64,000 bases of DNA from Arthrobacter sp. M2012083 (GTDB taxonomy: Bacteria; Actinomycetota; Actinomycetes; Actinomycetales; Micrococcaceae): positions 41,936 through 105,935 of the forward strand of contig NZ_AKKK01000066.1 in NCBI RefSeq assembly GCF_000281065.1, read 5' to 3'. The notes under the pieces were generated by a model, which made no database searches, was not told the origin of the DNA, and saw only the letters and a list, made by a program, of their open reading frames with translations. Position numbers and translations under genes: made by a program. Shown piece after piece: positions 52,159 to 59,434 of this stretch; positions within the stretch are counted from its first letter, which is position 1, and each line of letters starts with the position of its first letter.

Positions 52159-52236
52159 TCGCCGGGACCCGAGGCGATTGCGCTGTGCCTGGGCGTGAGC
52201 AAGCAGGCAGTACATAAAAAATACGGAAACCGGTAG
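52159..52236 (+). pseudogene. Helix-turn-helix gene fragment, in frame after the GNAT stop
   Basis: Directly after the GNAT TGA, the same reading frame encodes SPGPEAIALCLGVSKQAVHKK and YGNR before a TAG. LGVSKQAVHKKYG is a typical helix-turn-helix recognition segment, found at the end of several small actinobacterial proteins. There is no start codon or upstream half of its own. It is either the remnant of a decayed gene or a tail reached by TGA read-through. The first is more likely. Confidence 0.6.
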
Positions 52237-52341
52237 CGGGGCACCCGTTACGTGGGGGCCTTGGCGGTATCTGCCCACCCACGACTCTAAGTATCCTTAT
52301 AGACTTCTTATGTATCTGATCTCAACGCATAGGGGAAGTAC

Positions 52342-52692
52342 ATGGAATACAACGGAAATCCGTCCGAGAAGGCCATTCCTGCCGGAGAACTGGACCGGCG
52401 TCACGTGGGCCATTCTGTGAGCTTTCAGCCCAATGACTTCACGGTCGTCTTCGGTACAATCGCGGGCATAGCAAGGACCGAGGCCCTTGTATACCTGTCC
52501 CTCGACGGGGTCGCCGGTGGTACTCATCTGAAGGACGAATACGACCTGCCTATCGACAAGAACGTGTACCTTCAGCTGGACCCGTTGGGCAGCGCGGAAA
52601 AGGGGCTTTCGGAGGCCGCCAGTTTCGTCAAGGACAAGCTGGATGAGATTACCAAAAACCTCAGGGACCGCGACCAAAGCAAGTCCGAGTAG
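52342..52692 (+). CDS. Small soluble protein, function unknown
   Basis: This protein of 116 aa has no recognised domain. The N-terminal half looks beta-rich (RHVGHSVSFQPNDFTVVFG, ALVYLSLDGVAGGTHL). The last ~35 residues are helical and charged, ending DEITKNLRDRDQSKSE. No signal peptide or membrane segment is seen. AGGGGAAG lies 5 nt before the ATG. It is followed by a strong bidirectional terminator and is convergent with glnA. Confidence 0.8.
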   Translation: MEYNGNPSEKAIPAGELDRRHVGHSVSFQPNDFTVVFGTIAGIARTEALVYLSLDGVAGGTHLKDEYDLPIDKNVYLQLDPLGSAEKGLSEAASFVKDKLDEITKNLRDRDQSKSE

Positions 52693-52706
52693 TTCGCACC
52701 CGCAAA

Positions 52707-52750
52707 AAAGAGGCCAGCCTCAGTCCGAACGGACCGAGGCTGGCCTCTTT
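52707..52750. terminator. Bidirectional terminator between small ORF and glnA
   Basis: AAAGAGGCCAGCCTC and its inverse copy form a 15-bp stem with an inner TCCG/CGGA pairing, with A and T runs at the two ends. Confidence 0.92.
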
Positions 52751-52764
52751 GTTACGTGTCGAAA

Positions 52765-54189
52765 TTAGACGCCGTAGTAGAGCTCGAACTCGTACGGGTT
52801 CGGGCGCAGTGACAGCGGGCGGATCTCATTCTCGTACTTGTACTCAATCCAAGTGTCGATGAGGTCCTGGGTGAAGACGCCGCCGGCCTGCAGGAACTCG
52901 TTGTCCTCGCGCAGGGCCTCAAGAGCTTCTTCCAGGGAGCCCGGAGCCTTGGGGATGTCCTTGGCTTCCTCGGCCGGGAGCTCGTAGAGGTCCTTGTCGA
53001 TGGGAGCCGGGGGTTCAATGCGGTTGCGGATGCCGTCGATGCCGGCCATCAGCTGGGCGGCGAAGGCCAGGTACGGGTTGGACGAGGGGTCCGGAGCGCG
53101 AAACTCGATGCGCTTGGCCTTCGGGTTGGTGCCCGTGATCGGGATACGGATACCGGCGGAGCGGTTGCCCTGCGAGTAGACCATGTTCACGGGAGCTTCG
53201 AAGCCCTTGACCAGGCGGCGGTAGGAGTTGACCGTCGGGTTGGTGAAGGCGAGGACTGCCGAAGAGTGCTTCAGCAGGCCGCCGATGTACCAGCGAGCGG
53301 TGTCGGAGAGGCCTGCGTAGCCCTTCTCGTCATAGAACAGGGGGTCGCCGTTGCTCCACAGCGACTGGTGGCAGTGCATGCCCGAGCCGTTGTCTCCGAA
53401 GACAGGCTTCGGCATGAAGGTGACGGACTTGCCCCAGGCATCTGCGGTGTTCTTGATGATGTACTTGAACTTCTGCAGGTCATCAGCAGCCGCGGTCAGC
53501 GTGGTGAACTTGTAGTTGATCTCAGCCTGGCCGGCGGATCCAACTTCGTGGTGGGAGCGCTCGACCTCAAGGCCGGCCTTGTCCAGTTCGATGCACATGG
53601 CATCGCGCAGGTCGGCCTGCTTGTCGGTGGGGGAGACCGGGAAGTAACCGCCCTTGACGGGGGTCTTGTAACCGAGGTTTCCGCCCTCTTCCTTGCGGCC
53701 AGTGTTCCAGTGGGCTTCCTCAGAGTCGATCTTGTAGAAGCTGCCCTGCGGAGAGGACTCGTACTGGACGTTGTCGAAGACGAAGAACTCGGCTTCGGGA
53801 GCGAAGAATGCGGTGTCTGCGATACCGGTGGATGCCAGGTACGCTTCAGCCTTCTCCGCCACGCCGCGGGGGTCGCGGTGGTAGGGGTCACCCGTGCGGG
53901 GGTTCACGATGGAGAAGTTCAGCGCAAGCGTCTTCTCGATGCGGAACGTGTCGATGAAGGCCGAGGTCACATCCGGGATGAGCTGCATGTCCGACTCGGC
54001 GATGCCCTGGAAGCCGCGGATGGAAGATCCGTCGAAGAGCTGGCCGTGGACGAAGAAATCGAGGTCGACACTCTTGGCCGGCACGTTGAAGTGCTGCTGG
54101 ACACCAGGGAGGTCGGTGAAGCGGATATCGACGAATTTGACGTCTTCGTCTTTGATGAACTTGAGGACTTCGTCCGCAGTCTTGAACAT
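52765..54189 (-). CDS. glnA: Glutamine synthetase, type I (adenylylated)
   Basis: This is the main ammonium-assimilating enzyme (474 aa, dodecamer), making glutamine from glutamate, ammonia and ATP. It shows FVDIRFTDLPGVQQHF, DGSSIRGFQGI, PEAEFFVFD, EVGSAGQAEI, and KPVFGDNGSGMHCHQSL. The adenylylation target is present in KDLYELP (Tyr ~403). AAGGAGCATAG precedes the ATG. Upstream lies a four-element GlnR box (54321-54358). Control should therefore be double: transcription by GlnR, activity by GlnE. Confidence 0.97.
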   Translation of the reverse strand: MFKTADEVLKFIKDEDVKFVDIRFTDLPGVQQHFNVPAKSVDLDFFVHGQLFDGSSIRGFQGIAESDMQLIPDVTSAFIDTFRIEKTLALNFSIVNPRTGDPYHRDPRGVAEKAEAYLASTGIADTAFFAPEAEFFVFDNVQYESSPQGSFYKIDSEEAHWNTGRKEEGGNLGYKTPVKGGYFPVSPTDKQADLRDAMCIELDKAGLEVERSHHEVGSAGQAEINYKFTTLTAAADDLQKFKYIIKNTADAWGKSVTFMPKPVFGDNGSGMHCHQSLWSNGDPLFYDEKGYAGLSDTARWYIGGLLKHSSAVLAFTNPTVNSYRRLVKGFEAPVNMVYSQGNRSAGIRIPITGTNPKAKRIEFRAPDPSSNPYLAFAAQLMAGIDGIRNRIEPPAPIDKDLYELPAEEAKDIPKAPGSLEEALEALREDNEFLQAGGVFTQDLIDTWIEYKYENEIRPLSLRPNPYEFELYYGV

Positions 54190-54320
54190 CTATGCTCCTT
54201 ATGCATATCAAGTAACAGGCCCGGAAGGCCGCGTGGTGCAGCCCATTCCAAGGGTCCGGAGACACAAAAAGTTCCCCGTGCCATGGTGGCTGGCAACTCA
54301 TACCACCATAGGGAGATGGG

Positions 54321-54358
54321 ATTTCCCGGGGGTGTCAGTATTGTTTCCGGCAGGTTAC
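54321..54358 (-). promoter_or_regulatory. GlnR operator of glnA
   Basis: On the minus strand, GTAAC, GAAAC, GACAC and GAAAT are separated by exactly 6 nt each, an 11-bp period. This matches the Streptomyces GlnR pattern gTnAC-n6-GaAAc repeated twice, with one deviation in each of the last two elements. A TATGGT -10 candidate begins 10 bp downstream, so the box overlaps the -35. The 324-bp gap 54190-54513 holds this site, the glnA leader, and the RDD promoter. Confidence 0.8.
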
Positions 54359-54501
54359 AGAATCATCTGTCGTGTAAACGGTAGTCGGCTTCCCGGTGTC
54401 CGGTCCATGTCGGTCCGATGGGCGAACACCGGGGCGAAGATCCGGTCGCTAAGCGGCCAGGTTCGATCCGCGTGCGGTCGATCACCAGGCATGCCAGCCG
54501 T

Positions 54502-54507
54502 TAGGCT
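54502..54507 (+). promoter_or_regulatory. -10 box of leaderless RDD gene transcript
   Basis: TAGGCT ends 6 nt before GTG 54514, identical in sequence and spacing to the panB element. Confidence 0.5.
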
Positions 54508-54513
54508 TGGAGG

Positions 54514-54951
54514 GTGGTAGATCGTAAAGACATTGGCTCTTGGCTGAGCGGCCCGGACACTTCCGGAATCTCCAAATATCCTGGTGAACGGCTCGGGTTG
54601 CCCGAGTCCGGGCCCGGCTCCATGGCACGCGCCGGAAGGCGCATCCTGGGCATCATGGTGGACTGGACGATCGCCTTGGTGATCAGCAATTTCGCCTTTG
54701 GTGGCAACCCATGGGCAACATTGGCCATTTTTGCCGCGGAACAGATCCTGCTGATTGGAACGTTGGGTTACAGCATCGGTCACAGGATTGCCGGAATCCA
54801 CGTGGTTCGACTGGGTGGCGGCCCCGCGGGTCCGTTGGCCGCCGTGGTGCGGACCCTCCTTCTGTGCCTCGTCATCCCTGCGGTCGTCTTCGATCCCGAC
54901 CACCGAGGCCTGCACGACAAAGCGATGAACACCATCCTCATCAGGATGTAG
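54514..54951 (+). CDS. RDD family membrane protein
   Basis: This protein (145 aa) has a ~35-residue hydrophilic N-terminus, then an RDD-type membrane domain. The first helix region reads RAGRRILGIMVDWTIAL with the conserved Arg and Asp, and two more helices follow (~65-85 and ~105-125). The end is HRGLHDKAMNTILIRM, with the family's HDK. Function is unknown (proposed transport or membrane assembly). It lies between glnA and the DUF4191 gene, like Rv2219A. Confidence 0.9.
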   Translation: MVDRKDIGSWLSGPDTSGISKYPGERLGLPESGPGSMARAGRRILGIMVDWTIALVISNFAFGGNPWATLAIFAAEQILLIGTLGYSIGHRIAGIHVVRLGGGPAGPLAAVVRTLLLCLVIPAVVFDPDHRGLHDKAMNTILIRM

Positions 54952-54999
54952 TTGTCCTTCGCACTGAGAACTTTCTCTGCCTTTCGCGCAATCAAACGA

Positions 55000-55039
55000 A
55001 AAACCGCCCCTGTCTCCAACAAACGACAGGGGCGGTTTT
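55000..55039. terminator. Bidirectional terminator between RDD and DUF4191 genes
   Basis: AAAACCGCCCCTGTC and its exact inverse copy form a 15-bp stem around a 10-nt loop, with A and T runs outside. Confidence 0.92.
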
Positions 55040-55049
55040 CTCTTCGGAA

Positions 55050-55811
55050 TTAGCGTCCGCGTGCGGCCTTACGGTCCGGGCGGGCCTTGTAGGGATCGAT
55101 GCCCTTGGGGATCGGCAGACGGTTTCCAAGGGAGTTGATGCGCTTGGAGACTGCATTGACCTCCACTTTGGTGAGTTCGTTCTTCAGCTTGCCCATGGTC
55201 TTGGCCAACTTGTTCAGGGGCACCTGGCCTTCGCCGCGACCGGATTCCAGAACATGGATGGTTACGTTGGGCAGGATGCGCGCAAGGCGCTTGCGTTCAG
55301 CGTCCACCAAAGGCTTGACCCGGTGCGTAGGACCTTCACTGACCAGGACGACGCCGGGGCGGCCAATGGCCATGAACACAGCATCCTGGGTGCGGGGGTT
55401 GACGGCAACAGGCTGGTCCTGGGTCACCCAACCACGGCGCAGCGTACCAAGAGCTGCGCCGGAAGCGCCGGGCTGGTTCTCAATCTGCGCGAAGGCGGCC
55501 TTCTCAGCTCTGCGGGAAAGAATAAAGACGGCGGCGAGCAGGCCCAGCGGGATACCAATGATCAGGCCCGTAACCCAGTTCTCCAGCAAGAAGCCAATGA
55601 GGAAGGCTACGGCAACCACTGCAAGGAATGCCAGCACCATGATCCAGACAACCTGTGGATCATTTCGCCGGGTCATCTTGAAGACTTCAGCGATCTGCTT
55701 CAGCTGGCTCGGCTTCTTGGCCTTCGCTTCCTTGGGCTTGCGCTGGAACAGCCCACGCTTGGGTGCGTCGGCCGAGGGGGTCGAATTGCTGGAATCAGAG
55801 GAGTTCGCCAT
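55050..55811 (-). CDS. DUF4191 membrane protein
   Basis: This protein (253 aa) resembles the actinobacterial DUF4191 family (Rv2219). A basic N-terminus of ~45 residues with QLKQIAEVFKMTRRNDP precedes two membrane helices (~53-72 and ~78-98). A cytoplasmic C-terminal domain with LRRGWVTQDQPVAVNPRTQDAVF and GRPGVVLVSEGP follows, and the tail is very basic (DRKAARGR). Function is unknown. AAGG and a TAGAAT hexamer lie just before the ATG. It follows lipA on the same strand. Confidence 0.9.
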   Translation of the reverse strand: MANSSDSSNSTPSADAPKRGLFQRKPKEAKAKKPSQLKQIAEVFKMTRRNDPQVVWIMVLAFLAVVAVAFLIGFLLENWVTGLIIGIPLGLLAAVFILSRRAEKAAFAQIENQPGASGAALGTLRRGWVTQDQPVAVNPRTQDAVFMAIGRPGVVLVSEGPTHRVKPLVDAERKRLARILPNVTIHVLESGRGEGQVPLNKLAKTMGKLKNELTKVEVNAVSKRINSLGNRLPIPKGIDPYKARPDRKAARGR

Positions 55812-55839
55812 AGTGCCTTAATTCTACGTGATGTACGCA

Positions 55840-55880
55840 GAAGGACCGGACGCCGTTACGCGGGGGGCATCCGGTCCTTC
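55840..55880 (-). terminator. Hairpin after lipA, ahead of the DUF4191 promoter
   Basis: GAAGGACCGGA and its inverse copy flank a GC-rich loop with a further GCC/GGC pairing. It separates lipA from the DUF4191 gene. No T run is present. Confidence 0.65.
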
Positions 55881-55923
55881 AGTACTGATTGGTGGTGCTT
55901 CTTGGTGATGCTGTGTGGGGTGG

Positions 55924-56931
55924 TTAGCCGTGGGCGGCGAGGATGGTGGAGGCTTCCTGGCGGGTGGTGCCGGAGGACTCGATGTGGGACAGGGCGGCCG
56001 GGATTTCCCAGCCCTTCTTCCGCATCGCGGTGGCCCACAAACGCCCGGCCCGGTACGAGGACCGCACCAACGGACCCGACATGACACCCAGGAAACCGAT
56101 CTCCTCGGCCTCGTTCTGGAGGTCCACGAACTCCTGCGGCTTGACCCACCGGTCCACCGGCAAGTGCCGCTCGGACGGACGCAGGTACTGGGTGATCGTG
56201 ATCAGGTCACACCCGGCCTGGTGCAGGTCCCGGAGCGCTTCGGAAATTTCCTCGCGGGTCTCACCCATGCCCAGGATCAGGTTGGACTTGGTCACCATGC
56301 CCAGATCCCGGCCCTGCGTGATCACATCCAAAGACCGCTCATACCGGAACGCCGGACGGATCCGCTTGAAAATCCTCGGCACGGTCTCGACGTTGTGCGC
56401 GAACACCTCCGGCTTTGAATCACAGATCGCCGCGATGTGCTCAGGTTTGCCGGAGAAGTCCGGGATCAGCAGCTCCACCCCGGTGCCCGGGTTCAGTTCG
56501 TGGATCTTCCGGACCGTTTCGGCGTACAACCACACGCCCTCATCGGCCAGGTCATCACGGGCCACCCCGGTCACGGTCGCGTAGCGTAGCTGCATCGCCT
56601 GGACGCTCCGGGCCACCTTGGTGGGCTCGAACATATCCACCGGGGAAGGCTTACCGGTATCGATCTGGCAGAAATCACAGCGCCGGGTGCACTCGGACCC
56701 GCCGATCAGGAACGTCGCTTCCTTGTCTTCCCAGCACTCAAAAATGTTCGGGCAACCGGCCTCTTCACACACCGTGTGCAGGCCTTCCTTCTTCACCAGG
56801 TTCTTGAGCTGGACGAACTCCGGCCCCATCTGGACCTTGGCCTTGATCCATTCAGGCTTACGTTCAACCGGGACCGCCGAGTTACGCTGCTCAACGCGCA
56901 GCAACTTACGGCCTTCAGGTGCCAAGGTCAC
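55924..56931 (-). CDS. lipA: Lipoyl synthase
   Basis: This radical SAM enzyme (335 aa) inserts two sulfurs into protein-bound octanoyl groups. The auxiliary cluster cysteines lie in CEEAGCPNIFEC (~55-66) and the radical SAM cluster in CTRRCDFC (~81-88). The downstream GLGETREEI-type segment appears as GMGETREEI. The C-terminus has the conserved serine region (PLVRSSYRAG). GTG 56931 overlaps the lipB stop by 4 nt. LipA acts on octanoylated targets supplied by LipB. Confidence 0.97.
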   Translation of the reverse strand: MTLAPEGRKLLRVEQRNSAVPVERKPEWIKAKVQMGPEFVQLKNLVKKEGLHTVCEEAGCPNIFECWEDKEATFLIGGSECTRRCDFCQIDTGKPSPVDMFEPTKVARSVQAMQLRYATVTGVARDDLADEGVWLYAETVRKIHELNPGTGVELLIPDFSGKPEHIAAICDSKPEVFAHNVETVPRIFKRIRPAFRYERSLDVITQGRDLGMVTKSNLILGMGETREEISEALRDLHQAGCDLITITQYLRPSERHLPVDRWVKPQEFVDLQNEAEEIGFLGVMSGPLVRSSYRAGRLWATAMRKKGWEIPAALSHIESSGTTRQEASTILAAHG

Positions 56932-57596
56932 TGGAGTGCTCCTTCGGGTGTGGAAACGAGTGCTTCTTCGTGCTTGCTGAATTCTTCAACGAAGCGGTCA
57001 ACGATGTCGGCGGGATTGATGGTCCGGCCGGTTTCCAGCGACATGGTGGTGACGCTGGCGTCGGTGATGCCACAGGCGATGATCTGCGCATAGGGCGCGA
57101 GGTCATTGCTGCAGTTGATGGCCACGCCGTGCATGGTGACGCCGTCCAGGACACGAATGCCGATCGCGGCAATCTTGCGGTCGGGTCCCTTGTCATCGGC
57201 AAGGATCCAGACTCCGGCCCGGCCCTTCACGGTGACGGCCTTGATGCCGTAGTCCTGCATGACGGCGATCATGATGGCCTCAAGCCGTTCCACATAATCC
57301 CGGATACCGGCACGGTTCTTGAGTTTGAGGATCGGATAAGCGATGAGCTGCCCTGGGCCATGCCACGTCAGCTTCCCTCCGCGGTCCACGGGAACAACGG
57401 GAGTGCCGTCGAAGGGTCGCTCGTGATCCTCCGTGAGTTTGCCGGCCGTGTAGACGGCGGCGTGCTCAAGGATCAAGACGGTGCTGTTCTTCTCGCCCGC
57501 AACAACTTTGTTGTGGATTTCGCGTTGCAGGTCCCAGCCCTGCATGTAATCCACGAAATCCGGGGCAAGACCCAGTTGTGAAAACTCAAGAGTCAT
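56928..57596 (-). CDS. lipB: Octanoyl-(acyl-carrier-protein)-protein N-octanoyltransferase
   Basis: This transferase (222 aa) moves octanoate from ACP to lipoyl domains. Motifs are RGGKLTWHGPGQLIAYPIL (~76-94), the catalytic Lys in DRKIAAIGIRV, and the catalytic Cys in QIIACGITD. The start at ATG 57596 is supported by a TAAGCT hexamer 7 nt upstream; the open frame extends further to 57785 through the divergent kinase gene and is not coding there. It forms an operon with lipA. Confidence 0.95.
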   Translation of the reverse strand: MTLEFSQLGLAPDFVDYMQGWDLQREIHNKVVAGEKNSTVLILEHAAVYTAGKLTEDHERPFDGTPVVPVDRGGKLTWHGPGQLIAYPILKLKNRAGIRDYVERLEAIMIAVMQDYGIKAVTVKGRAGVWILADDKGPDRKIAAIGIRVLDGVTMHGVAINCSNDLAPYAQIIACGITDASVTTMSLETGRTINPADIVDRFVEEFSKHEEALVSTPEGALQ

Positions 57597-57603
57597 GGGT
57601 TCA

Positions 57604-57609
57604 AGCTTA
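57604..57609 (-). promoter_or_regulatory. -10 box of leaderless lipB transcript
   Basis: TAAGCT on the minus strand ends 7 nt before ATG 57596. Confidence 0.5.
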
Positions 57610-57697
57610 GACCCAGCAGGAGGCTGGCCATGGTTTTGTGGTGAAGCTCTCAGTCGCATCCCGGCCCGTTGAAGCAGGGGGTGGTCACGACACTGCC

Positions 57698-57706
57698 TGT
57701 GGATAA
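57698..57706 (-). promoter_or_regulatory. Consensus DnaA box
   Basis: The minus strand reads TTATCCACA, an exact DnaA box, 38 bp before the kinase start in the lipB-kinase divergent region. One 9-mer can occur by chance in a window this size. Confidence 0.35.
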
Positions 57707-57744
57707 CTTCTGCGGAAAATCCGGCAGTCGGGTACACCTTGTTT

Positions 57745-59409
57745 ATGGAAACTCTGGACACTCCCGCAGCCGTGGCTCCCCACATTCCGGGCTACGCGAT
57801 ATCCCGCCTACTAGGCCACGGCGGTAGTTCCACCGTTTGGCTTGCCACGAGGGATAAGGACGGTGCCCGGTTCGCGGTCAAATGTGCCACAGCCGGTGCC
57901 GCTGGTGGCCTGGCAACGTCACAAGCCGGAGTCCTTGCGGACGCAAACCGCGAGATGAGGCTCCTTTCGGAACTCAAGCACAAGCACCTCATAGGTGTTC
58001 ACGACATCATCGGCCTGGGTGGCGCGGCTGAGGGAACACTGGGGATCGTCATGGACTATGCAGCGGGAGGCTCACTCGCCAACCTGATGACCGCGAGGGG
58101 GAAGCTCACCGTCGGAGAAGCCGTCACTGTCTTGACTCCCATAGCCCAAGCACTGGACTATCTGCATGGCAACGGCACGGAGCACGGAGATGTATCACCC
58201 GGAAACGTCTTGTTTACAGCCGTTGGGATGCCATTGCTGGCGGACTTTGGCGTCGCCGCCAAGGTAGGCGACACACCACATCTCGGCGTCGGAACGCCCG
58301 GATTCATGGAACCAGTATCTGAACCGTTGCTGAACGGCGATATTTCCCGGAACACCATCCAACCGCAGCGGGACGTCTATGCCCTCGGCGCGGTCGGCTG
58401 GTACTGCCTGACCGGGACCACGCCGGAGCAGGAACAGGATCGTCCACCCCTGTCACTGCTCGTTCCCGAGGTACCCAAAGCCCTGGCCGCGGCTTTGGAA
58501 GCTGCTCTCAGCGCAGATCCCCGGAAGCGTCCCTCAGCCAGGGAGCTGGGCACGGCGATTTTCAGGAGTGCCGCTCCCGAGGCCTTGGACTTATCCGGTG
58601 CCGTGCATTCTTCCGTTATTCCTGAACTGCTGACGCGGCGCGAGATATTGGGACGTTCACCGCGCCGCGCAACCCGTTCCTTAGGCCGGACAACGCGATG
58701 GTTGAAGATCTGGTTGAGATCGCTGCCGTTCCTGCCCGGGCGAACGGTGCCCACAATTGAACGTGTGCGTCGGATGAGCCGTAGGCGCGGTGGTGGGCTT
58801 GGCCGTCGCTTACTTCTTGTGGCGCTGATTGGCGCGCTAATTGGCACTGGATTATGGATTCTGTGGCAGCAGAGCAGCACGACGACGGCGATGGTGCAGC
58901 AAGCGGCGATGGAAAGCGGCGTTGCCGACCCCGGCGAGCCGGCGGAACTTCCACACGGCCTGGATCCAGCTGAGGCACCGGATCTGCCGGCTGCACTTGC
59001 CGCAGGGCTCCAATCAGAGGATCCCTTAGTGGCCGTGACTGCACTGTCAGCCGTACGGGACCTTGCCTTGGGAGAACGGCGCCTCGGCCTTTTGGATTTG
59101 GTTAACGCGCCTGGTTCGCAGGCCGAAGCGACCGACAAGCAGGTGGGAGATTACCTGCGGGACTCCGGATCAGCGTTTGTTGGACTCCATACCGCGTTGA
59201 CAGGCTTGACCGTGGAAGGAGCCTCCCAGCCAGATCATGTGCTGGTGCAGGTTACGGCCACCACGTCCGGCTATGAGGAACGCCTTGCATCAGGGGCAGT
59301 TGTCAGGACCGGGGGCGCCGGGACACCGCAGCAGCTTCGGCTGGACCTGGTTCGTTCGGACGGGCGCTGGCGGATTTCCGGAATTCTCGACGCCGGTCCG
59401 GCCCGGTGA
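57745..59409 (+). CDS. Membrane Ser/Thr kinase-like protein with divergent catalytic loop
   Basis: This protein (554 aa) has a kinase domain (~15-275), one membrane helix (~353-373, LLLVALIGALIGTGLWILW) and a ~180-residue extracellular domain of no known family. The glycine loop GHGGSSTVWLA and the ATP lysine in FAVKCA are intact. The catalytic loop reads HGDVSPGNVLF instead of HRDVKPEN: the Asp and Asn are kept, while Arg becomes Gly and Lys becomes Ser. LADFGVA is intact and the APE is replaced. It may be active with an altered loop or be a pseudokinase. A weak TACACC lies 6 nt before the ATG. Confidence 0.88.
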   Translation: METLDTPAAVAPHIPGYAISRLLGHGGSSTVWLATRDKDGARFAVKCATAGAAGGLATSQAGVLADANREMRLLSELKHKHLIGVHDIIGLGGAAEGTLGIVMDYAAGGSLANLMTARGKLTVGEAVTVLTPIAQALDYLHGNGTEHGDVSPGNVLFTAVGMPLLADFGVAAKVGDTPHLGVGTPGFMEPVSEPLLNGDISRNTIQPQRDVYALGAVGWYCLTGTTPEQEQDRPPLSLLVPEVPKALAAALEAALSADPRKRPSARELGTAIFRSAAPEALDLSGAVHSSVIPELLTRREILGRSPRRATRSLGRTTRWLKIWLRSLPFLPGRTVPTIERVRRMSRRRGGGLGRRLLLVALIGALIGTGLWILWQQSSTTTAMVQQAAMESGVADPGEPAELPHGLDPAEAPDLPAALAAGLQSEDPLVAVTALSAVRDLALGERRLGLLDLVNAPGSQAEATDKQVGDYLRDSGSAFVGLHTALTGLTVEGASQPDHVLVQVTATTSGYEERLASGAVVRTGGAGTPQQLRLDLVRSDGRWRISGILDAGPAR

Positions 59410-59434
59410 CGGCCACTGAAGGCCAAGCACATGT

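Noticed and set aside
53266..54384. 372-aa open frame antisense to glnA, running into its GlnR box
   Set aside because: Antisense artefact; glnA is unmistakable on the other strand.
54711..56084. 457-aa plus-strand open frame across the RDD, DUF4191 and lipA genes
   Set aside because: Crosses a strong terminator and three supported genes; the translation looks like nothing known.
57597..57785. 63-residue N-terminal extension of lipB
   Set aside because: It overlaps the divergent kinase gene and lies upstream of the TAAGCT -10 box; family members start at MTLEFSQLG.
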